Below, piece after piece: positions 32,549 to 41,585 of a DNA stretch of 64,000 nt (positions within the stretch are counted from its first letter, which is position 1; every line of letters starts with the position of its first letter). The translations under genes were made by a program, and so were the position numbers. The stretch comes from Streptomyces cylindrosporus. Lineage in GTDB: Bacteria > Actinomycetota > Actinomycetes > Streptomycetales > Streptomycetaceae. Where the stretch lies: the NCBI RefSeq assembly GCF_022698165.1, contig NZ_JALDAY010000004.1:682001-746000 (forward strand), given 5' to 3'. The notes beneath the pieces are model-generated. The model saw only the letters and a program-made list of their open reading frames with translations. It made no database searches and was not told where the DNA came from.

Positions 32549-34183
32549 CTACCAGGTGTAGTCCGGGTCCACATGCATGCACGCCTTGCTGTCCGCCCCG
32601 TTCAGCGCGCTCGCCGACGCCGGTGTCGTGTCGTCGTCGGCCGTGTACGTGGTGCCCGAGCGCCAGTCCGCGCCGACGACCAGCGTGACCCCGGACACCG
32701 CCGTCGACTTCTTCACCTGTGAGGTCGGGATGCCCAGCGCCTTGGCGACGGCCTGGGCGTCGCCCTCCAGGTCGGCGCTCGGATAGCGGACGACCGTCGT
32801 GTCCTCGCTCAGCAGCGTCGAGGAGTCCGCGACCGCCTCGTCGAAGCCCTTGCCGACCAGCAGCTGGGCGACGGCGGTGGCGCGCCCGCTCACGGCGGCC
32901 AGCGTGCTGCTCTTCGTACCGTTCTGCACCTGCACGGCGATCTTGTCGTCCGCCGCGGCCGGGTCGGTCGTCTTGGCCGTGGTCGTCTTCTTCTTGTCCT
33001 TGCCGTCCAGCGCGATGTCCTCGCGGACCAGCCGGAACAGCTTCGCCGCGTCCGTCGGCTTCGGCAGCACCCGGTTGCCGTCCGAGGAGTACACCCACGG
33101 CATCGTCGTCATCGTGATCCGCTTGGTGGGGACCTGCTTCAGCTGCTTGCTGAGGTCGTAGAGCTTGGCCACGGTCCCGAGGCCGTCGTCCACCGTCAGC
33201 GCCTTCGTCGCGGTCTCCGCGAGCGCGCGCAGCTTGCCCGGGTTGGTGAGGGTGGCGTTCGCGCGCAGCTGGCGGACCATCGAGTTCATGTACATGTGCT
33301 GGGCCTTGGTGCGCGCGATGTCGCTGCCGTCCTCGAAGCCGTAGCGCGTGCGCAGCCACTGCAGGGCCTGCTTGCCCTTGACCGAGGTGGTGCCCTTCTT
33401 CAGCTTCAGGCCCGAGCCGTGCCCGGAGGAGGTGTGCGAGTAGATGTTGGCGTCCACGCACACCGGGACGCCGCCGATGGCGTCGGCCATGGAGACCACG
33501 CCGGAGAAGTCGACCATCATGAAGTGGTCGATGTGGATGTTCGTGAGCTTCTCCCAGGTGGCGACGGTGCAGCCGGGGCCGCCGCGCTCCAGGGAGGCGT
33601 TCGTCATCGTCGAGGTGCTCGCCGCGTAGACCTTGCCGGTGTCGGGGTCGGTGCACTTCGGGATGGAGACGAGGGTGTCGCGGGGCATGCTGACGACCGA
33701 CATGTTGGTGCGGTCGGCGGAGACGTGCAGCAGCATCTGGACGTCCGCGCGGGGCGCGGTGTTGTACGTGTCCTTCGCGCCGCCGAGCTTCTGGTTCTCG
33801 GCGGAGTCGCGGGCGTCGGAGCCGATGAGGAGGATGTTCAGCGGGGTCTGCCCGGCCGCGTTGGCCTTGGACTTCGCCGCGCGGTCCTTGGCGTCCGCGT
33901 TGTTGAGGTTCTCCTTCTGGATGTTGCCGTTGAGGTGCTGGTAGTAGAGGTAGCCGGCACCGGCCGTGCCCACGATCGCCACCGCCACGACCGCCGCCGA
34001 CCAGCGCAGTATTCGGCGTCTGCGGCGCTTGCGGTCGCCGTCGCCGGTGCCGCGCCGTCTGCGCCCGCCGCCGTCCGCGCCGCCGGGCCGCCGCTGCTCG
34101 GGCACCCGTCCGCTGCCCACCGGGGTGAGGGACATGGTGTCCTCGACCGCGGGGACCTCCCCGCGCACACTGCTCCGCGCCAA
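32549..34183 (-). CDS. LCP family ligase with LytR_C domain, type A
   Basis: 544 aa. TTG start at 34183 is supported by the shared opening (ARSSVRGEV here, TQSSVRGEG in the LCP at 37700); an internal ATG at 34135 is the alternative. TM helix ILRWSAAVVAVAIVGTAGAGYLYY; LCP motifs NILLIGSDARDS, MSVVSMPRDTLV, HIDHFMMVDFSGVV, LQWLRTRYGF; LytR_C with VQVQNGTKSSTLA and VVRYPSADLEGDAQAVA. It ends ACMHVDPDYTW. Four Cys are placed as in its paralogues. Very close to the gene at 34329, so a recent tandem duplicate. Confidence 0.93.
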   Translation of the reverse strand: MARSSVRGEVPAVEDTMSLTPVGSGRVPEQRRPGGADGGGRRRRGTGDGDRKRRRRRILRWSAAVVAVAIVGTAGAGYLYYQHLNGNIQKENLNNADAKDRAAKSKANAAGQTPLNILLIGSDARDSAENQKLGGAKDTYNTAPRADVQMLLHVSADRTNMSVVSMPRDTLVSIPKCTDPDTGKVYAASTSTMTNASLERGGPGCTVATWEKLTNIHIDHFMMVDFSGVVSMADAIGGVPVCVDANIYSHTSSGHGSGLKLKKGTTSVKGKQALQWLRTRYGFEDGSDIARTKAQHMYMNSMVRQLRANATLTNPGKLRALAETATKALTVDDGLGTVAKLYDLSKQLKQVPTKRITMTTMPWVYSSDGNRVLPKPTDAAKLFRLVREDIALDGKDKKKTTTAKTTDPAAADDKIAVQVQNGTKSSTLAAVSGRATAVAQLLVGKGFDEAVADSSTLLSEDTTVVRYPSADLEGDAQAVAKALGIPTSQVKKSTAVSGVTLVVGADWRSGTTYTADDDTTPASASALNGADSKACMHVDPDYTW

Positions 34184-34256
34184 CTCCCTGTCCTCCCACC
34201 CGAGCGCTCGACAAAGCGCCGTGGATCGCCGAGTCGGCCCGGGGGCTCTCGGACTT

Positions 34257-34322
34257 GAGCGCGCCTCATCATTCTGTAGAGAGATAAGAGTTTGCTGTGG
34301 GTACGTGAGGGGAAGGCGCGCT
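34257..34322 (-). terminator. Terminator between LCP genes
   Basis: GAGCGCGCCT (34257-34266) and its perfect complement AGGCGCGCTC (34313-34322) enclose an AT-richer 46-nt loop just beyond the stop of the LCP gene at 34329. Long-looped, so moderate confidence. Confidence 0.5.
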
Positions 34323-34328
34323 CCTCTG

Positions 34329-35822
34329 TTACTCCCAGGTGAAGCCCGGGTTGACGTGCATACACGCCCCGTCGTCCGCGCCGTTGAGCGCCTCGGCGGA
34401 CTCGGGGGTACGGTCGTCCGCCTTCGGCGCCTTGTACGCCGTACCCTCGCGCCAGTCGGCGCCCACGACGAGGGTGACCCCGGAGACGTCCGTCGACCGC
34501 CGTACCGCGCTCAGCGGGACGCCGAGGGCCTTGGCGACGGCCTGGGCGTCGCCCTCCAGGTCGGCGCTCGGGTAGCGGACGACGGTCGCCTTCTCGCTCG
34601 GCAGCGTCGAGGAGTCCGCGACCGCCTCGGTGAAGCCCGCCTCGCGCAGCAGCCCGGTCACCGCGGTCGCCCGGCCGCGGGCGGCGGCGAGGGTGTCGGT
34701 GCGGGTGCCGTTGCGCACCTGTACGGCGATGTCGGCGGCGTCCGCGGCGGGGTCGTCGGAGACCTGCTCGACCGTCTGCTTCTTCTTGTCCCTGCCGTCC
34801 AGGGCGATGTCCTCGCGGACCAGGCGGAACAGCTGCCCGGCCTCCTCGGTGGGCTCGACGCGGGCGCCGACGTAACGGTTCGGCATGGTCGTCATCGTGA
34901 TGCGCCTCGGCTCCACCTTGCGCAGCTCGCTGCCGAGGTCGTAGAGCTTCTTCACGGTGTCGAGGCCCGGGTCGACGGTGATCGCGCTGGTGGCCGTCTC
35001 GGCGAGGGCGCGCAGCCTGCCGGGGTTGGAGAAGGTGGCGTTGGCGCGCAGCTGGCGGACCATCGAGTTCATGTACATGTGCTGGGCCTTGGCCCGGGCG
35101 AGGTCGCTGCCGTCCTCGAAGCCGTAGCGCGTGCGCAGCCACTGCAGGGCCTGCTCGCCCTTGACCGAGGTGGTGCCCTCGGGCAGCTTCAGCCCCGAGC
35201 CGTGCCCGGAGCCGTCCCGGGACAGGATGTTGGCGTCCACGCAGACCGGGACGCCGCCGATGGCGTCGGCCATGGAGACCACGCCGGAGAAGTCGACCAT
35301 CATGAAATGGTCGATACGGATCCCGGTGAGCGCCTCCCAGGTGGCCACCGTGCAGCCGGGGCCGCCGTGGCCGAGGCTCTGGTTGGTCATCACGCGGCCG
35401 TCGCTCGCCGGGTAGGTCTTGCCCGTGTCCGGGTCGGTGCACTTGGGGATGGTCAGCAGGGTGTCGCGGGGCATGCTGACGACCGACATGTTGGAGCGGT
35501 CCGCGGACAGGTGGACCAGCATCTGGACGTCCGCGAGCGGGGTCGAGCCGAAGGTCTCACGGGCGCCGCCGAGCTCCTGGTTCTCCTTGGTGTCCCGGGC
35601 GTCCGAGCCGATGAGGAGGATGTTCAGCGGCGTACGGCCGGCCTCGTCCGGTGTCGGCGCGGGCGCCTTGGCGTCGCCGAGGTTGAGGTCGGCCTGCTGG
35701 ATGTTGCCGTTCAGGTGCCGGTAGTAGAGGTAACCGGCGCAGGCCGTGCCGAGCACCAGCACGGCGAGGCCCGTCGCCACCCACTTGAGCACACGGCGAC
35801 GCCGCCCACTGTTTAGCCCCAA
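34329..35822 (-). CDS. LCP family ligase with LytR_C domain, type A
   Basis: 497 aa from TTG 35822 (MGLNSGRRRRVLKW), chosen because GGGGAG lies 9 nt upstream and because the longer frame to ATG 35894 starts inside the terminator hairpin of the preceding gene. The LCP domain (NILLIGSDARDT, SMPRDTLLTI, IDHFMMVDFSGVVSMADAIGG, WLRTRYGFEDGSD) is almost identical in places to its neighbour at 32549. LytR_C carries VQVRNGTRTDTLA and VVRYPSADLEGDAQ. It ends GACMHVNPGFTWE. It has a shorter basic leader than the other type A proteins. Confidence 0.9.
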   Translation of the reverse strand: MGLNSGRRRRVLKWVATGLAVLVLGTACAGYLYYRHLNGNIQQADLNLGDAKAPAPTPDEAGRTPLNILLIGSDARDTKENQELGGARETFGSTPLADVQMLVHLSADRSNMSVVSMPRDTLLTIPKCTDPDTGKTYPASDGRVMTNQSLGHGGPGCTVATWEALTGIRIDHFMMVDFSGVVSMADAIGGVPVCVDANILSRDGSGHGSGLKLPEGTTSVKGEQALQWLRTRYGFEDGSDLARAKAQHMYMNSMVRQLRANATFSNPGRLRALAETATSAITVDPGLDTVKKLYDLGSELRKVEPRRITMTTMPNRYVGARVEPTEEAGQLFRLVREDIALDGRDKKKQTVEQVSDDPAADAADIAVQVRNGTRTDTLAAARGRATAVTGLLREAGFTEAVADSSTLPSEKATVVRYPSADLEGDAQAVAKALGVPLSAVRRSTDVSGVTLVVGADWREGTAYKAPKADDRTPESAEALNGADDGACMHVNPGFTWE

Positions 35823-35865
35823 TGTCCCCTGCTCCCCACCCCGTTGTGCCCCTATGGGGCCATGA

Positions 35866-35908
35866 CACAGGCCCGTCGTACGTCCTGGAGACATACGACG
35901 GGCCTGTG
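35866..35908 (-). terminator. Terminator of the LCP gene at 35926
   Basis: A 15-bp stem, CACAGGCCCGTCGTA (35866-35880) with its complement at 35894-35908 and a 13-nt loop, lies 18 nt beyond the stop codon at 35926 on the minus strand. Confidence 0.8.
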
Positions 35909-35925
35909 AGGTTGCCCTGAGCGCG

Positions 35926-37605
35926 TCAACTCGCGCACTGCGCCTTGTCGGCCGTGGACTTGTCCACGTTCGCCGCGGCCGCCGAGGAGGAGTTCAGCTT
36001 CACGCCCGCGCCCTTGAAGTCCTTGCCGAGGGTGAGGGTCATGGTGGGCAGGCCCTGGGAGTTGGTGACGCTCTCGCCGGGCTTCATGGCCGCGCCGGAC
36101 AGGCCGAGGAGGTCGGCGAGGCGGCGGGCCTGGGCGGCCTGGGCGGGGTCGTACTCGAGGGTGGTCCGCGCGAGCTCTGCTTCCGCGTTGCCGTCGTTCT
36201 GGGACTTGAGGACACCGGCCTCGTTCTGCAGCCAGGTCAGCTCGTCCTGGGCGCTGCCGGCGGGGGCGCCGCCGTTGAGGACGCGGACCCGGACCTCGGA
36301 GGCGGCCGACCTGGTGCCCTTGAGGCGGGCGGCGACCGCGGCCTTCTCCTTGGCCTTGGCCTTCTTCACCTCGGTGAGCGACTCGTCGTTCCGGATCAGC
36401 TCGAAGATCTGCGGGGCCCGGGACTCGTCGACGACGACGGTCGCCTTGATCGTCTCGGCCGGGTTGTCCTTCACCGGCACGGTGGTGAAGGAGATGTTCT
36501 TCGTCGGCACCTTCTTCAGCTCCAGGGCGATGTCCTTGAGCGTGCCGACATGGCCGATGGCCTTGTCCACGGTGAGCGCCTTGGTGGCGGCCTCGGCCAG
36601 CTTCCACAGCTTGGTGGGGCTGGTGAGGGTGTCGCCGGAGGCCATCTTGCGCATCAGGGAGCCGAGGAACTGCTGCTGGACCTTGATGCGGTCCAGGTCG
36701 CCCGCGTTGCCGAAGCTGTGCCGGGTGCGCACGAAGGCGAGCGCCTTCTCGCCCTCGACCTTGGACTCGCCCGCGGGCAGGACCAGCTTGGACTCCTTGT
36801 CGTTCACGGCGTGCTCGACGCAGACGTCGACCCCGTCGACCGCCGTGGTCAGGGTCTTCACCGCGTTGAAGTCGGCCATCATGAAGTGGTCCGGCGAGAT
36901 CCCGGTGACCGCCTTCACCGTGCGCATGGTGCAGCCGGGGTCGCGGCCGCTCTCGCCGAGGCTGCGGTTGAAGCGGACACCCTGCTGCCCGGCGACGACC
37001 TTCTCGGTGCCATCGGCCTGCTTGGTCGGGCAGTCGGGGATGTCGACGATCAGGTCGCGCGGGATGCTCAGCGCGGTCGCGTTCGTACGGTCCTTGGAGA
37101 CGTGCAGCAGGATGTTGGTGTCGGCGTGCCCGACGCTGCCCTTGTCGCCGTAGCCCTCGTTGCCCTTGCCGGTGCGCTTGTCCGTGCCGATGACCAGGAT
37201 GTTGAAGGCCTCGTCCTTGCTGAAGCTGCTCTTGGCCGCGCCGCCGACGTCCTCGGTGTGGACGTTCCCCTCCAGGTGCTTGATGTAGAGGTAGGCGGCG
37301 GAACCGACGGCGACCAGGACGAACGCCATGGTGCCGCCGGTCCACAACAGAGCCCTTCTCGCCCGGCCTTGCTTCTTGACCGGCCGTCGCCCGCGCCGCC
37401 CGGCCGGTGGTTCACCGGGCGCGGTGCGCCGGGCGCGCTGCGGCGGGACCCGGCCGGCGGATCCGCGCGGGCCGGGCACCGTCGGGCGGGCGGGCCCGGA
37501 CGGGGCCGCGGGGGACCGCAGTTCGTATTCGCCGGTACGCGGATCGAGCACCCACTGGTCAGCGGGATCGACACCGTCCGCCCGCCCACGGCCTTGCGCA
37601 TCCAC
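35926..37605 (-). CDS. LCP family ligase with LytR_C domain, type B
   Basis: 559 aa from GTG 37605 (VDAQGRGRADGVDPADQW). That start aligns with the paralogue at 39630-41357, and both have ACGGAGG 11-12 nt upstream. Type B leaders carry the motif DPADQWVLDPRTGEYELR before a Pro/Arg-rich stretch and a TM helix (LLWTGGTMAFVLVAVGSAAYLYI). LCP motifs NILVIGTDKRTGKG, ADTNILLHVSKDR, SIPRDLIVDIP, FVRTRHSF; LytR_C VRVLNGGAPAGSA and TTLEYDPAQAAQARRLA. Ends AQCAS. The first strand motif reads GTDKR instead of GSDSR. Confidence 0.93.
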   Translation of the reverse strand: MDAQGRGRADGVDPADQWVLDPRTGEYELRSPAAPSGPARPTVPGPRGSAGRVPPQRARRTAPGEPPAGRRGRRPVKKQGRARRALLWTGGTMAFVLVAVGSAAYLYIKHLEGNVHTEDVGGAAKSSFSKDEAFNILVIGTDKRTGKGNEGYGDKGSVGHADTNILLHVSKDRTNATALSIPRDLIVDIPDCPTKQADGTEKVVAGQQGVRFNRSLGESGRDPGCTMRTVKAVTGISPDHFMMADFNAVKTLTTAVDGVDVCVEHAVNDKESKLVLPAGESKVEGEKALAFVRTRHSFGNAGDLDRIKVQQQFLGSLMRKMASGDTLTSPTKLWKLAEAATKALTVDKAIGHVGTLKDIALELKKVPTKNISFTTVPVKDNPAETIKATVVVDESRAPQIFELIRNDESLTEVKKAKAKEKAAVAARLKGTRSAASEVRVRVLNGGAPAGSAQDELTWLQNEAGVLKSQNDGNAEAELARTTLEYDPAQAAQARRLADLLGLSGAAMKPGESVTNSQGLPTMTLTLGKDFKGAGVKLNSSSAAAANVDKSTADKAQCAS

Positions 37606-37699
37606 TGGTCTCAGAGCCTCCGTCAGACATGGATCACCCACAATATCCGCACAGTTGGGCGCCCATGGACGTCGAGGGAAGGCCCCGGGACCCGGGGGT

Positions 37700-39346
37700 C
37701 TACCACTGGTAGGGCGCGTACACGGGCATGCACTGGCTCTTGTCCGAGCCGTTGATCGCGTCCGCGTTGCTCGGCAGCGCGTCGTCGGACGTCGACTGCT
37801 TCGGGTACGCCGTACCCTCCCGCCAGTCGGCGCCCACGACGAGGGTGACCCCGGAGACGTCCGTCGACCGCTTCACCGAACTCAGCGGAATCCCCAGGGA
37901 CTTGGCGATGCGCTGGGCGTCGCCCTCCAGGTCGGCGCTCGGATAGCGCACGACCGTCCGCTCCTCGGAGAGTCCGGCCGTCGCGTCCTTCGCGGCCCGC
38001 GAGAAGCCCTTCGTCACCAGCTCCTGGGCGACGGTGCCGGCGCGTCCCGGGACCGGGGCGAGGGTGGTGGTGCCGGTGGCGTTCTGCACGATCACGCCGA
38101 TCTGGGCGTCCGGCGCCGAAGGGGCCTTGGTGGCCACGGCCTTCGCCTTCGCGCTCGACTTCTTGCCCTTGCCGTCGAGCGGGACGTCGTCGCGCAGCAG
38201 CTGCCACAGCTTGTCGGCGCCGGTCGCCTCCGGGACCAGGTGGTCGCGGTTCTGCGGGTCCTCGACGTTCGGCATCGTCACCGAGGTGATGCGGTCCGTC
38301 GGCACGGACTTGAGCTGCATGCCCAGGTCGTAGAGCTTCTTGACGGTGCCGATCTCCTCGGAGACCGACAGGGACTTGGTGGCGGCCTCGGCCAGGCCCA
38401 TCAGCCGGCCGGTGTCGCTGAAGACGCTCTGCTGCTTCAGGGTGCGGATCATCGAGTTGAGGTACATGTGCTGGGCCTTGGCGCGCAGCGGGTCGCTGCC
38501 CCAGGCGTGCCGGGTGCGCAGCCACTGCAGGGCCTGCTTGCCCTGCACCTTGTGGGTGCCGGCGGTCAGCTTCAGGCCGGAGCCGCCGGGCACCGCGGCC
38601 GTCGGCCGGTCCCACACGTTCTGCCGGACGCAGACGTCGACGCCGCCGATGGCGTCGGCCATCTTCACCACGCCCGCGAAGTCGATCGTCATCCAGTGGT
38701 CGATGTAGACCCCGGTGAGGTTCTCCCAGGTCGCCAGGGTGCAGCCGGCGCCGCCGCGGGCCAGCGACTCGTTGATGATGGTGTTGACCGCCGGGTAGAC
38801 CTTGCCGGTCTTGGGGTCGGTGCACTTGGGGATGTCGACCCGGGTGTCGCGCGGGATGCTCACCATCGCGGCGCTCTTGCGGTCCGCCGAGAGGTGGATC
38901 AGCATCTGCACGTCGGCCCGCGGCGGGCTGCCCCGGTCGTACTTCGCGCCGCCCAGCGCCACGTTGGCGTCCGAGTTACGGCTGTCGGAGCCGATCAGCA
39001 GGATGTTCAGCGGCGTCTGCCCGGCCGCGTTGGCCCCCGTCTTGCGGGCCTTGGCGTCGCCGCTGCTGCGCTCGCCCTTGTGGATGTTGCCGTTGAGGTG
39101 CTCGTAGTACAGGTAACCGGCGCCGGCCGTCCCGAGTATCAGCACCGCGAGCGTGGTCGCCGACCAGCGCAGCACCCGGCGCCCCCGCCGCCGCGGCCCA
39201 CCGGGCCCCGTCCTGCGGTGCCCGCCGCCCATGTCCCCCGTACCGGGTCTGCCGGACCCCTCCCCGTCCCGCGCGGCCCCCCGGCCCACGGAACCGTCCC
39301 GAACCCCCGGCCGGGTCCCCTCCCCGCGCACACTGCTCTGCGTCAT
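37700..39346 (-). CDS. LCP family ligase with LytR_C domain, type A
   Basis: 548 aa, ATG at 39346 (MTQSSVRGEGTRPG). Long Gly/Arg-rich leader, TM helix (VLRWSATTLAVLILGTAGAGYLYY), LCP motifs NILLIGSDSRNSD, SIPRDTRVDIPKC, YIDHWMTIDFAGVVKMADAIGG, LQWLRTRHAWG; LytR_C VIVQNATGTTTLA and VVRYPSADLEGDAQRIA. Ends SQCMPVYAPYQW. It sits between the two type B genes, giving an alternating A-A-B-A-B order, which suggests duplication of an A-B pair. Confidence 0.93.
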   Translation of the reverse strand: MTQSSVRGEGTRPGVRDGSVGRGAARDGEGSGRPGTGDMGGGHRRTGPGGPRRRGRRVLRWSATTLAVLILGTAGAGYLYYEHLNGNIHKGERSSGDAKARKTGANAAGQTPLNILLIGSDSRNSDANVALGGAKYDRGSPPRADVQMLIHLSADRKSAAMVSIPRDTRVDIPKCTDPKTGKVYPAVNTIINESLARGGAGCTLATWENLTGVYIDHWMTIDFAGVVKMADAIGGVDVCVRQNVWDRPTAAVPGGSGLKLTAGTHKVQGKQALQWLRTRHAWGSDPLRAKAQHMYLNSMIRTLKQQSVFSDTGRLMGLAEAATKSLSVSEEIGTVKKLYDLGMQLKSVPTDRITSVTMPNVEDPQNRDHLVPEATGADKLWQLLRDDVPLDGKGKKSSAKAKAVATKAPSAPDAQIGVIVQNATGTTTLAPVPGRAGTVAQELVTKGFSRAAKDATAGLSEERTVVRYPSADLEGDAQRIAKSLGIPLSSVKRSTDVSGVTLVVGADWREGTAYPKQSTSDDALPSNADAINGSDKSQCMPVYAPYQW

Positions 39347-39379
39347 TCCCCGTCCTCCCCACCCTCGCGCCCTCGAAAA

Positions 39380-39417
39380 GGGCCTGCCATGCGCCTTGTT
39401 AGACGCACGACAGGCCC
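39380..39417 (-). terminator. Hairpin between LCP gene 39630 and LCP gene 37700
   Basis: GGGCCTG (39380-39386) pairs with CAGGCCC (39411-39417), with an inner TGCG/CGCA stem. It lies between the MITE copy 2 and the start of the LCP gene at 39346 and probably ends the upstream transcript. Confidence 0.6.
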
Positions 39418-39430
39418 CTCAGGTCACTCC

Positions 39431-39630
39431 AGAGCCTGTGTCATATCCCCGGCCGGGCGCGCGGCGTCTGGCACGCACTCCCCCAGAGGGGGGACCCCCA
39501 GCCGCGTTGCCGAACCACCCACGTGGCTCCGCCACGAGGGCGCTCCGGCGCCTTGCGATCTGGGGGTGCCCCCTCTGGGGGAGCACCAGACGCCGTGCGC
39601 TGATCCGACCGGGAATATGACACAGGCTCT
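39431..39630. mobile_element. 200-bp palindromic MITE-like element, copy 2
   Basis: It has the same length and interior as the element at 27107, with ends AGAGCCTGTGTCATATCC and GGAATATGACACAGGCTCT. The terminal positions that differ from copy 1 differ on both arms together, so pairing is kept. The last base is shared with the stop codon of the LCP gene at 39630-41357, so the element abuts the gene exactly. Confidence 0.8.
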
Positions 39631-41357
39631 CACTTGGCGCACTCGACCTTGTCGGCCGTCGTCTTGTCGACGTCCGGCGCCTTCGTAGCCGCGCTGTACG
39701 ACTCTCCCGCCCCCGGGAAGTCCTTGCCGAGCGTCAGTGTCATCGTCGGCAGGCCCTGGTCGTTAGTCACGCTCTTGCCGGGCTTCATCTGCGAGCCGGA
39801 CAGACCCAGGATCGCGGCGAGCCGACGGGCCTGGTCGGCCTGGTCCGGGTCGTACTCCAGCGTGGTCTTCGCCTGCTCAGCGTCCGCATTGCCCGCGTTC
39901 GACGACTTCAGCACACCCTCGTCGTTCTGCAGGTAGTTGAGCTCCGCCTGCGCGCTGCCGGCGACCGCACCGCCGTTGAGGATCTGCACCCGCACCTCGG
40001 ACGCGGCCGACTTGGTGCCCTTGAGCCGGGCCGCCACCGCGGCCGCCTCCTTCTTCTTCTGCGCCTTCACCGCGGTGAAGGACACGTCGTTCTTGATCGC
40101 GGAGAAGACCGCGGGGGCCGTCGACTCGTTCAGTACGACGGTCGCCTTCACCTTCTCCGCCGGGTTGTCGACCACCGGAACCGTGGTGAAGGTCAGGTTC
40201 TTCGGGTTGAGCTTGCCCAGCTCCAGACCGAGGTCCTTGAGCTTGCCGATGCTGTCCAGGTTGGAGTCGACGGTCAGCGCCTTGGTGCCCGCCTCGGCGA
40301 CCTTGATCATCTTCGCCGGGTTGGTGAGCGTGTCGTTCGACTTCAGCTTGCGCATCAGCGCGCTGAGGAACTGCTGCTGCAGCGTGATCCGGCTCAGGTC
40401 ACCGCCGAAGCCGACCGCGTGCCGGGTGCGCACGAAGGCGAGCGCGGTCTCGCCCTCGATGTGCTGCATGCCCTTCTTCAGGTTCAGGTGCGAGTCGGGG
40501 TCGTTGATGTCCTTGCCGAGACAGACGTCGACGCCACCGACCGCCGTGGTCAGCGTCTTGACCGCGTTGAAGTCGGCCACCATGAAGTTGTCCGGGGTGA
40601 TCCCGGTCAGCTCGGTGACGGTCCGCGCGACACAGCTGGGCGTCCGCTCGTCCTGCCCGAGGCTGGTGTTGAAGCGGACGTTCTCCGTGCCCGCGATGAC
40701 CTTCTCGGTGCCGTCGGACTGTGTGGTCGGGCAGTCCGGGATGTCGGTGATCAGGTCGCGAGGGATGCTCAGCGCGGTCGCGTTCGAGCGGTCCTTGGAG
40801 ACGTGCAGCAGGATCGTGGTGTCCGCGTGCCCGACGCTGCCGGAGTCGCCGTACTTGGTGTTGCCCTTGCCGGTGCGCTTGTCGGTGCCGATCAGCAGGA
40901 TGTTGATGGCCTTGCCCTTGCTGAAGCCACCGGTGCTCGCGCCGTCGTCGGAGACGGCCGTGATGTTGTCGTTGAGGTGCTTGATGTAGAGGTAGGCACC
41001 CCCGGCCGCGGCGACCAGCACGAAGGCCATGGTCCCGCCGGTCCACAGCAGGACCTTCTTCGCCTTGCCCTTCTTCTTCACCGGCCGGCGCCCGCGCCGC
41101 CCCGGCAGCGGCTCCTCGGGCACCCCGCGCCTGCGCCTCGGCGCAGGAACGTCACGTCCGGGCGCCCGCTCGGGAGCCGCCGTACGACTGCGCACCGCGC
41201 CACCGGCGCCGTGGCCGGCGGCTCTGCGCGGACTGGGGACGCCCGACTGCGGTCCGGAAGGAGTCAGTCGCAGTTCGTATTCGCCGGTGTTCGGGTTGAG
41301 CACCCACTGGTCTGCGGGATCGATGTCATCCGCCCGCCCACGGCCTGTCGCGTCCAC
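39630..41357 (-). CDS. LCP family ligase with LytR_C domain, type B
   Basis: 575 aa, GTG at 41357 with GGAGG 12 nt upstream. The leader has DPADQWVLNPNTGEYELR, then a basic Pro-rich region and TM helix (LLWTGGTMAFVLVAAAGGAYLYI). LCP motifs NILLIGTDKRTGKG, SIPRDLITDIPDC, DNFMVADFNAVKTL, FVRTRHAVGFGGDLSR; LytR_C VQILNGGAVAGSA and TTLEYDPDQADQARRLA. Ends VECAK directly against MITE copy 2. High similarity to the gene at 35926 marks them as duplicates. Confidence 0.93.
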   Translation of the reverse strand: MDATGRGRADDIDPADQWVLNPNTGEYELRLTPSGPQSGVPSPRRAAGHGAGGAVRSRTAAPERAPGRDVPAPRRRRGVPEEPLPGRRGRRPVKKKGKAKKVLLWTGGTMAFVLVAAAGGAYLYIKHLNDNITAVSDDGASTGGFSKGKAINILLIGTDKRTGKGNTKYGDSGSVGHADTTILLHVSKDRSNATALSIPRDLITDIPDCPTTQSDGTEKVIAGTENVRFNTSLGQDERTPSCVARTVTELTGITPDNFMVADFNAVKTLTTAVGGVDVCLGKDINDPDSHLNLKKGMQHIEGETALAFVRTRHAVGFGGDLSRITLQQQFLSALMRKLKSNDTLTNPAKMIKVAEAGTKALTVDSNLDSIGKLKDLGLELGKLNPKNLTFTTVPVVDNPAEKVKATVVLNESTAPAVFSAIKNDVSFTAVKAQKKKEAAAVAARLKGTKSAASEVRVQILNGGAVAGSAQAELNYLQNDEGVLKSSNAGNADAEQAKTTLEYDPDQADQARRLAAILGLSGSQMKPGKSVTNDQGLPTMTLTLGKDFPGAGESYSAATKAPDVDKTTADKVECAK

Positions 41358-41585
41358 GATTGTCCGAATCCTCCGTCGGGGCGCGGCGCCTTTCCCCCCT
41401 CAAAGGCGCTCGGTCTCGGTCTCACAGTGCCCGACGCCAGGACGGACCTGGCCGGCGGATGCACCGGATCGCTCACACTATCCGGCCGCTTCGGCGCCCA
41501 GTGACGACGGTGAGAAATTCCACGCTCGCGGGCAGGGCAATTCGCCCTTTTTCTCGGACATAAGTGCGGCGATTTGGTGAGCGCT

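Noticed and set aside
35823..35894. Longer start (ATG 35894) for the LCP gene at 34329
   Set aside because: The ATG lies in the 15-bp stem of the preceding gene's terminator and has no ribosome site; TTG 35822 has GGGGAG upstream.
37328..39688. Long plus-strand frame opposite two LCP genes and the MITE
   Set aside because: Same antisense artefact; the minus strand carries clear LCP motifs and ribosome sites.
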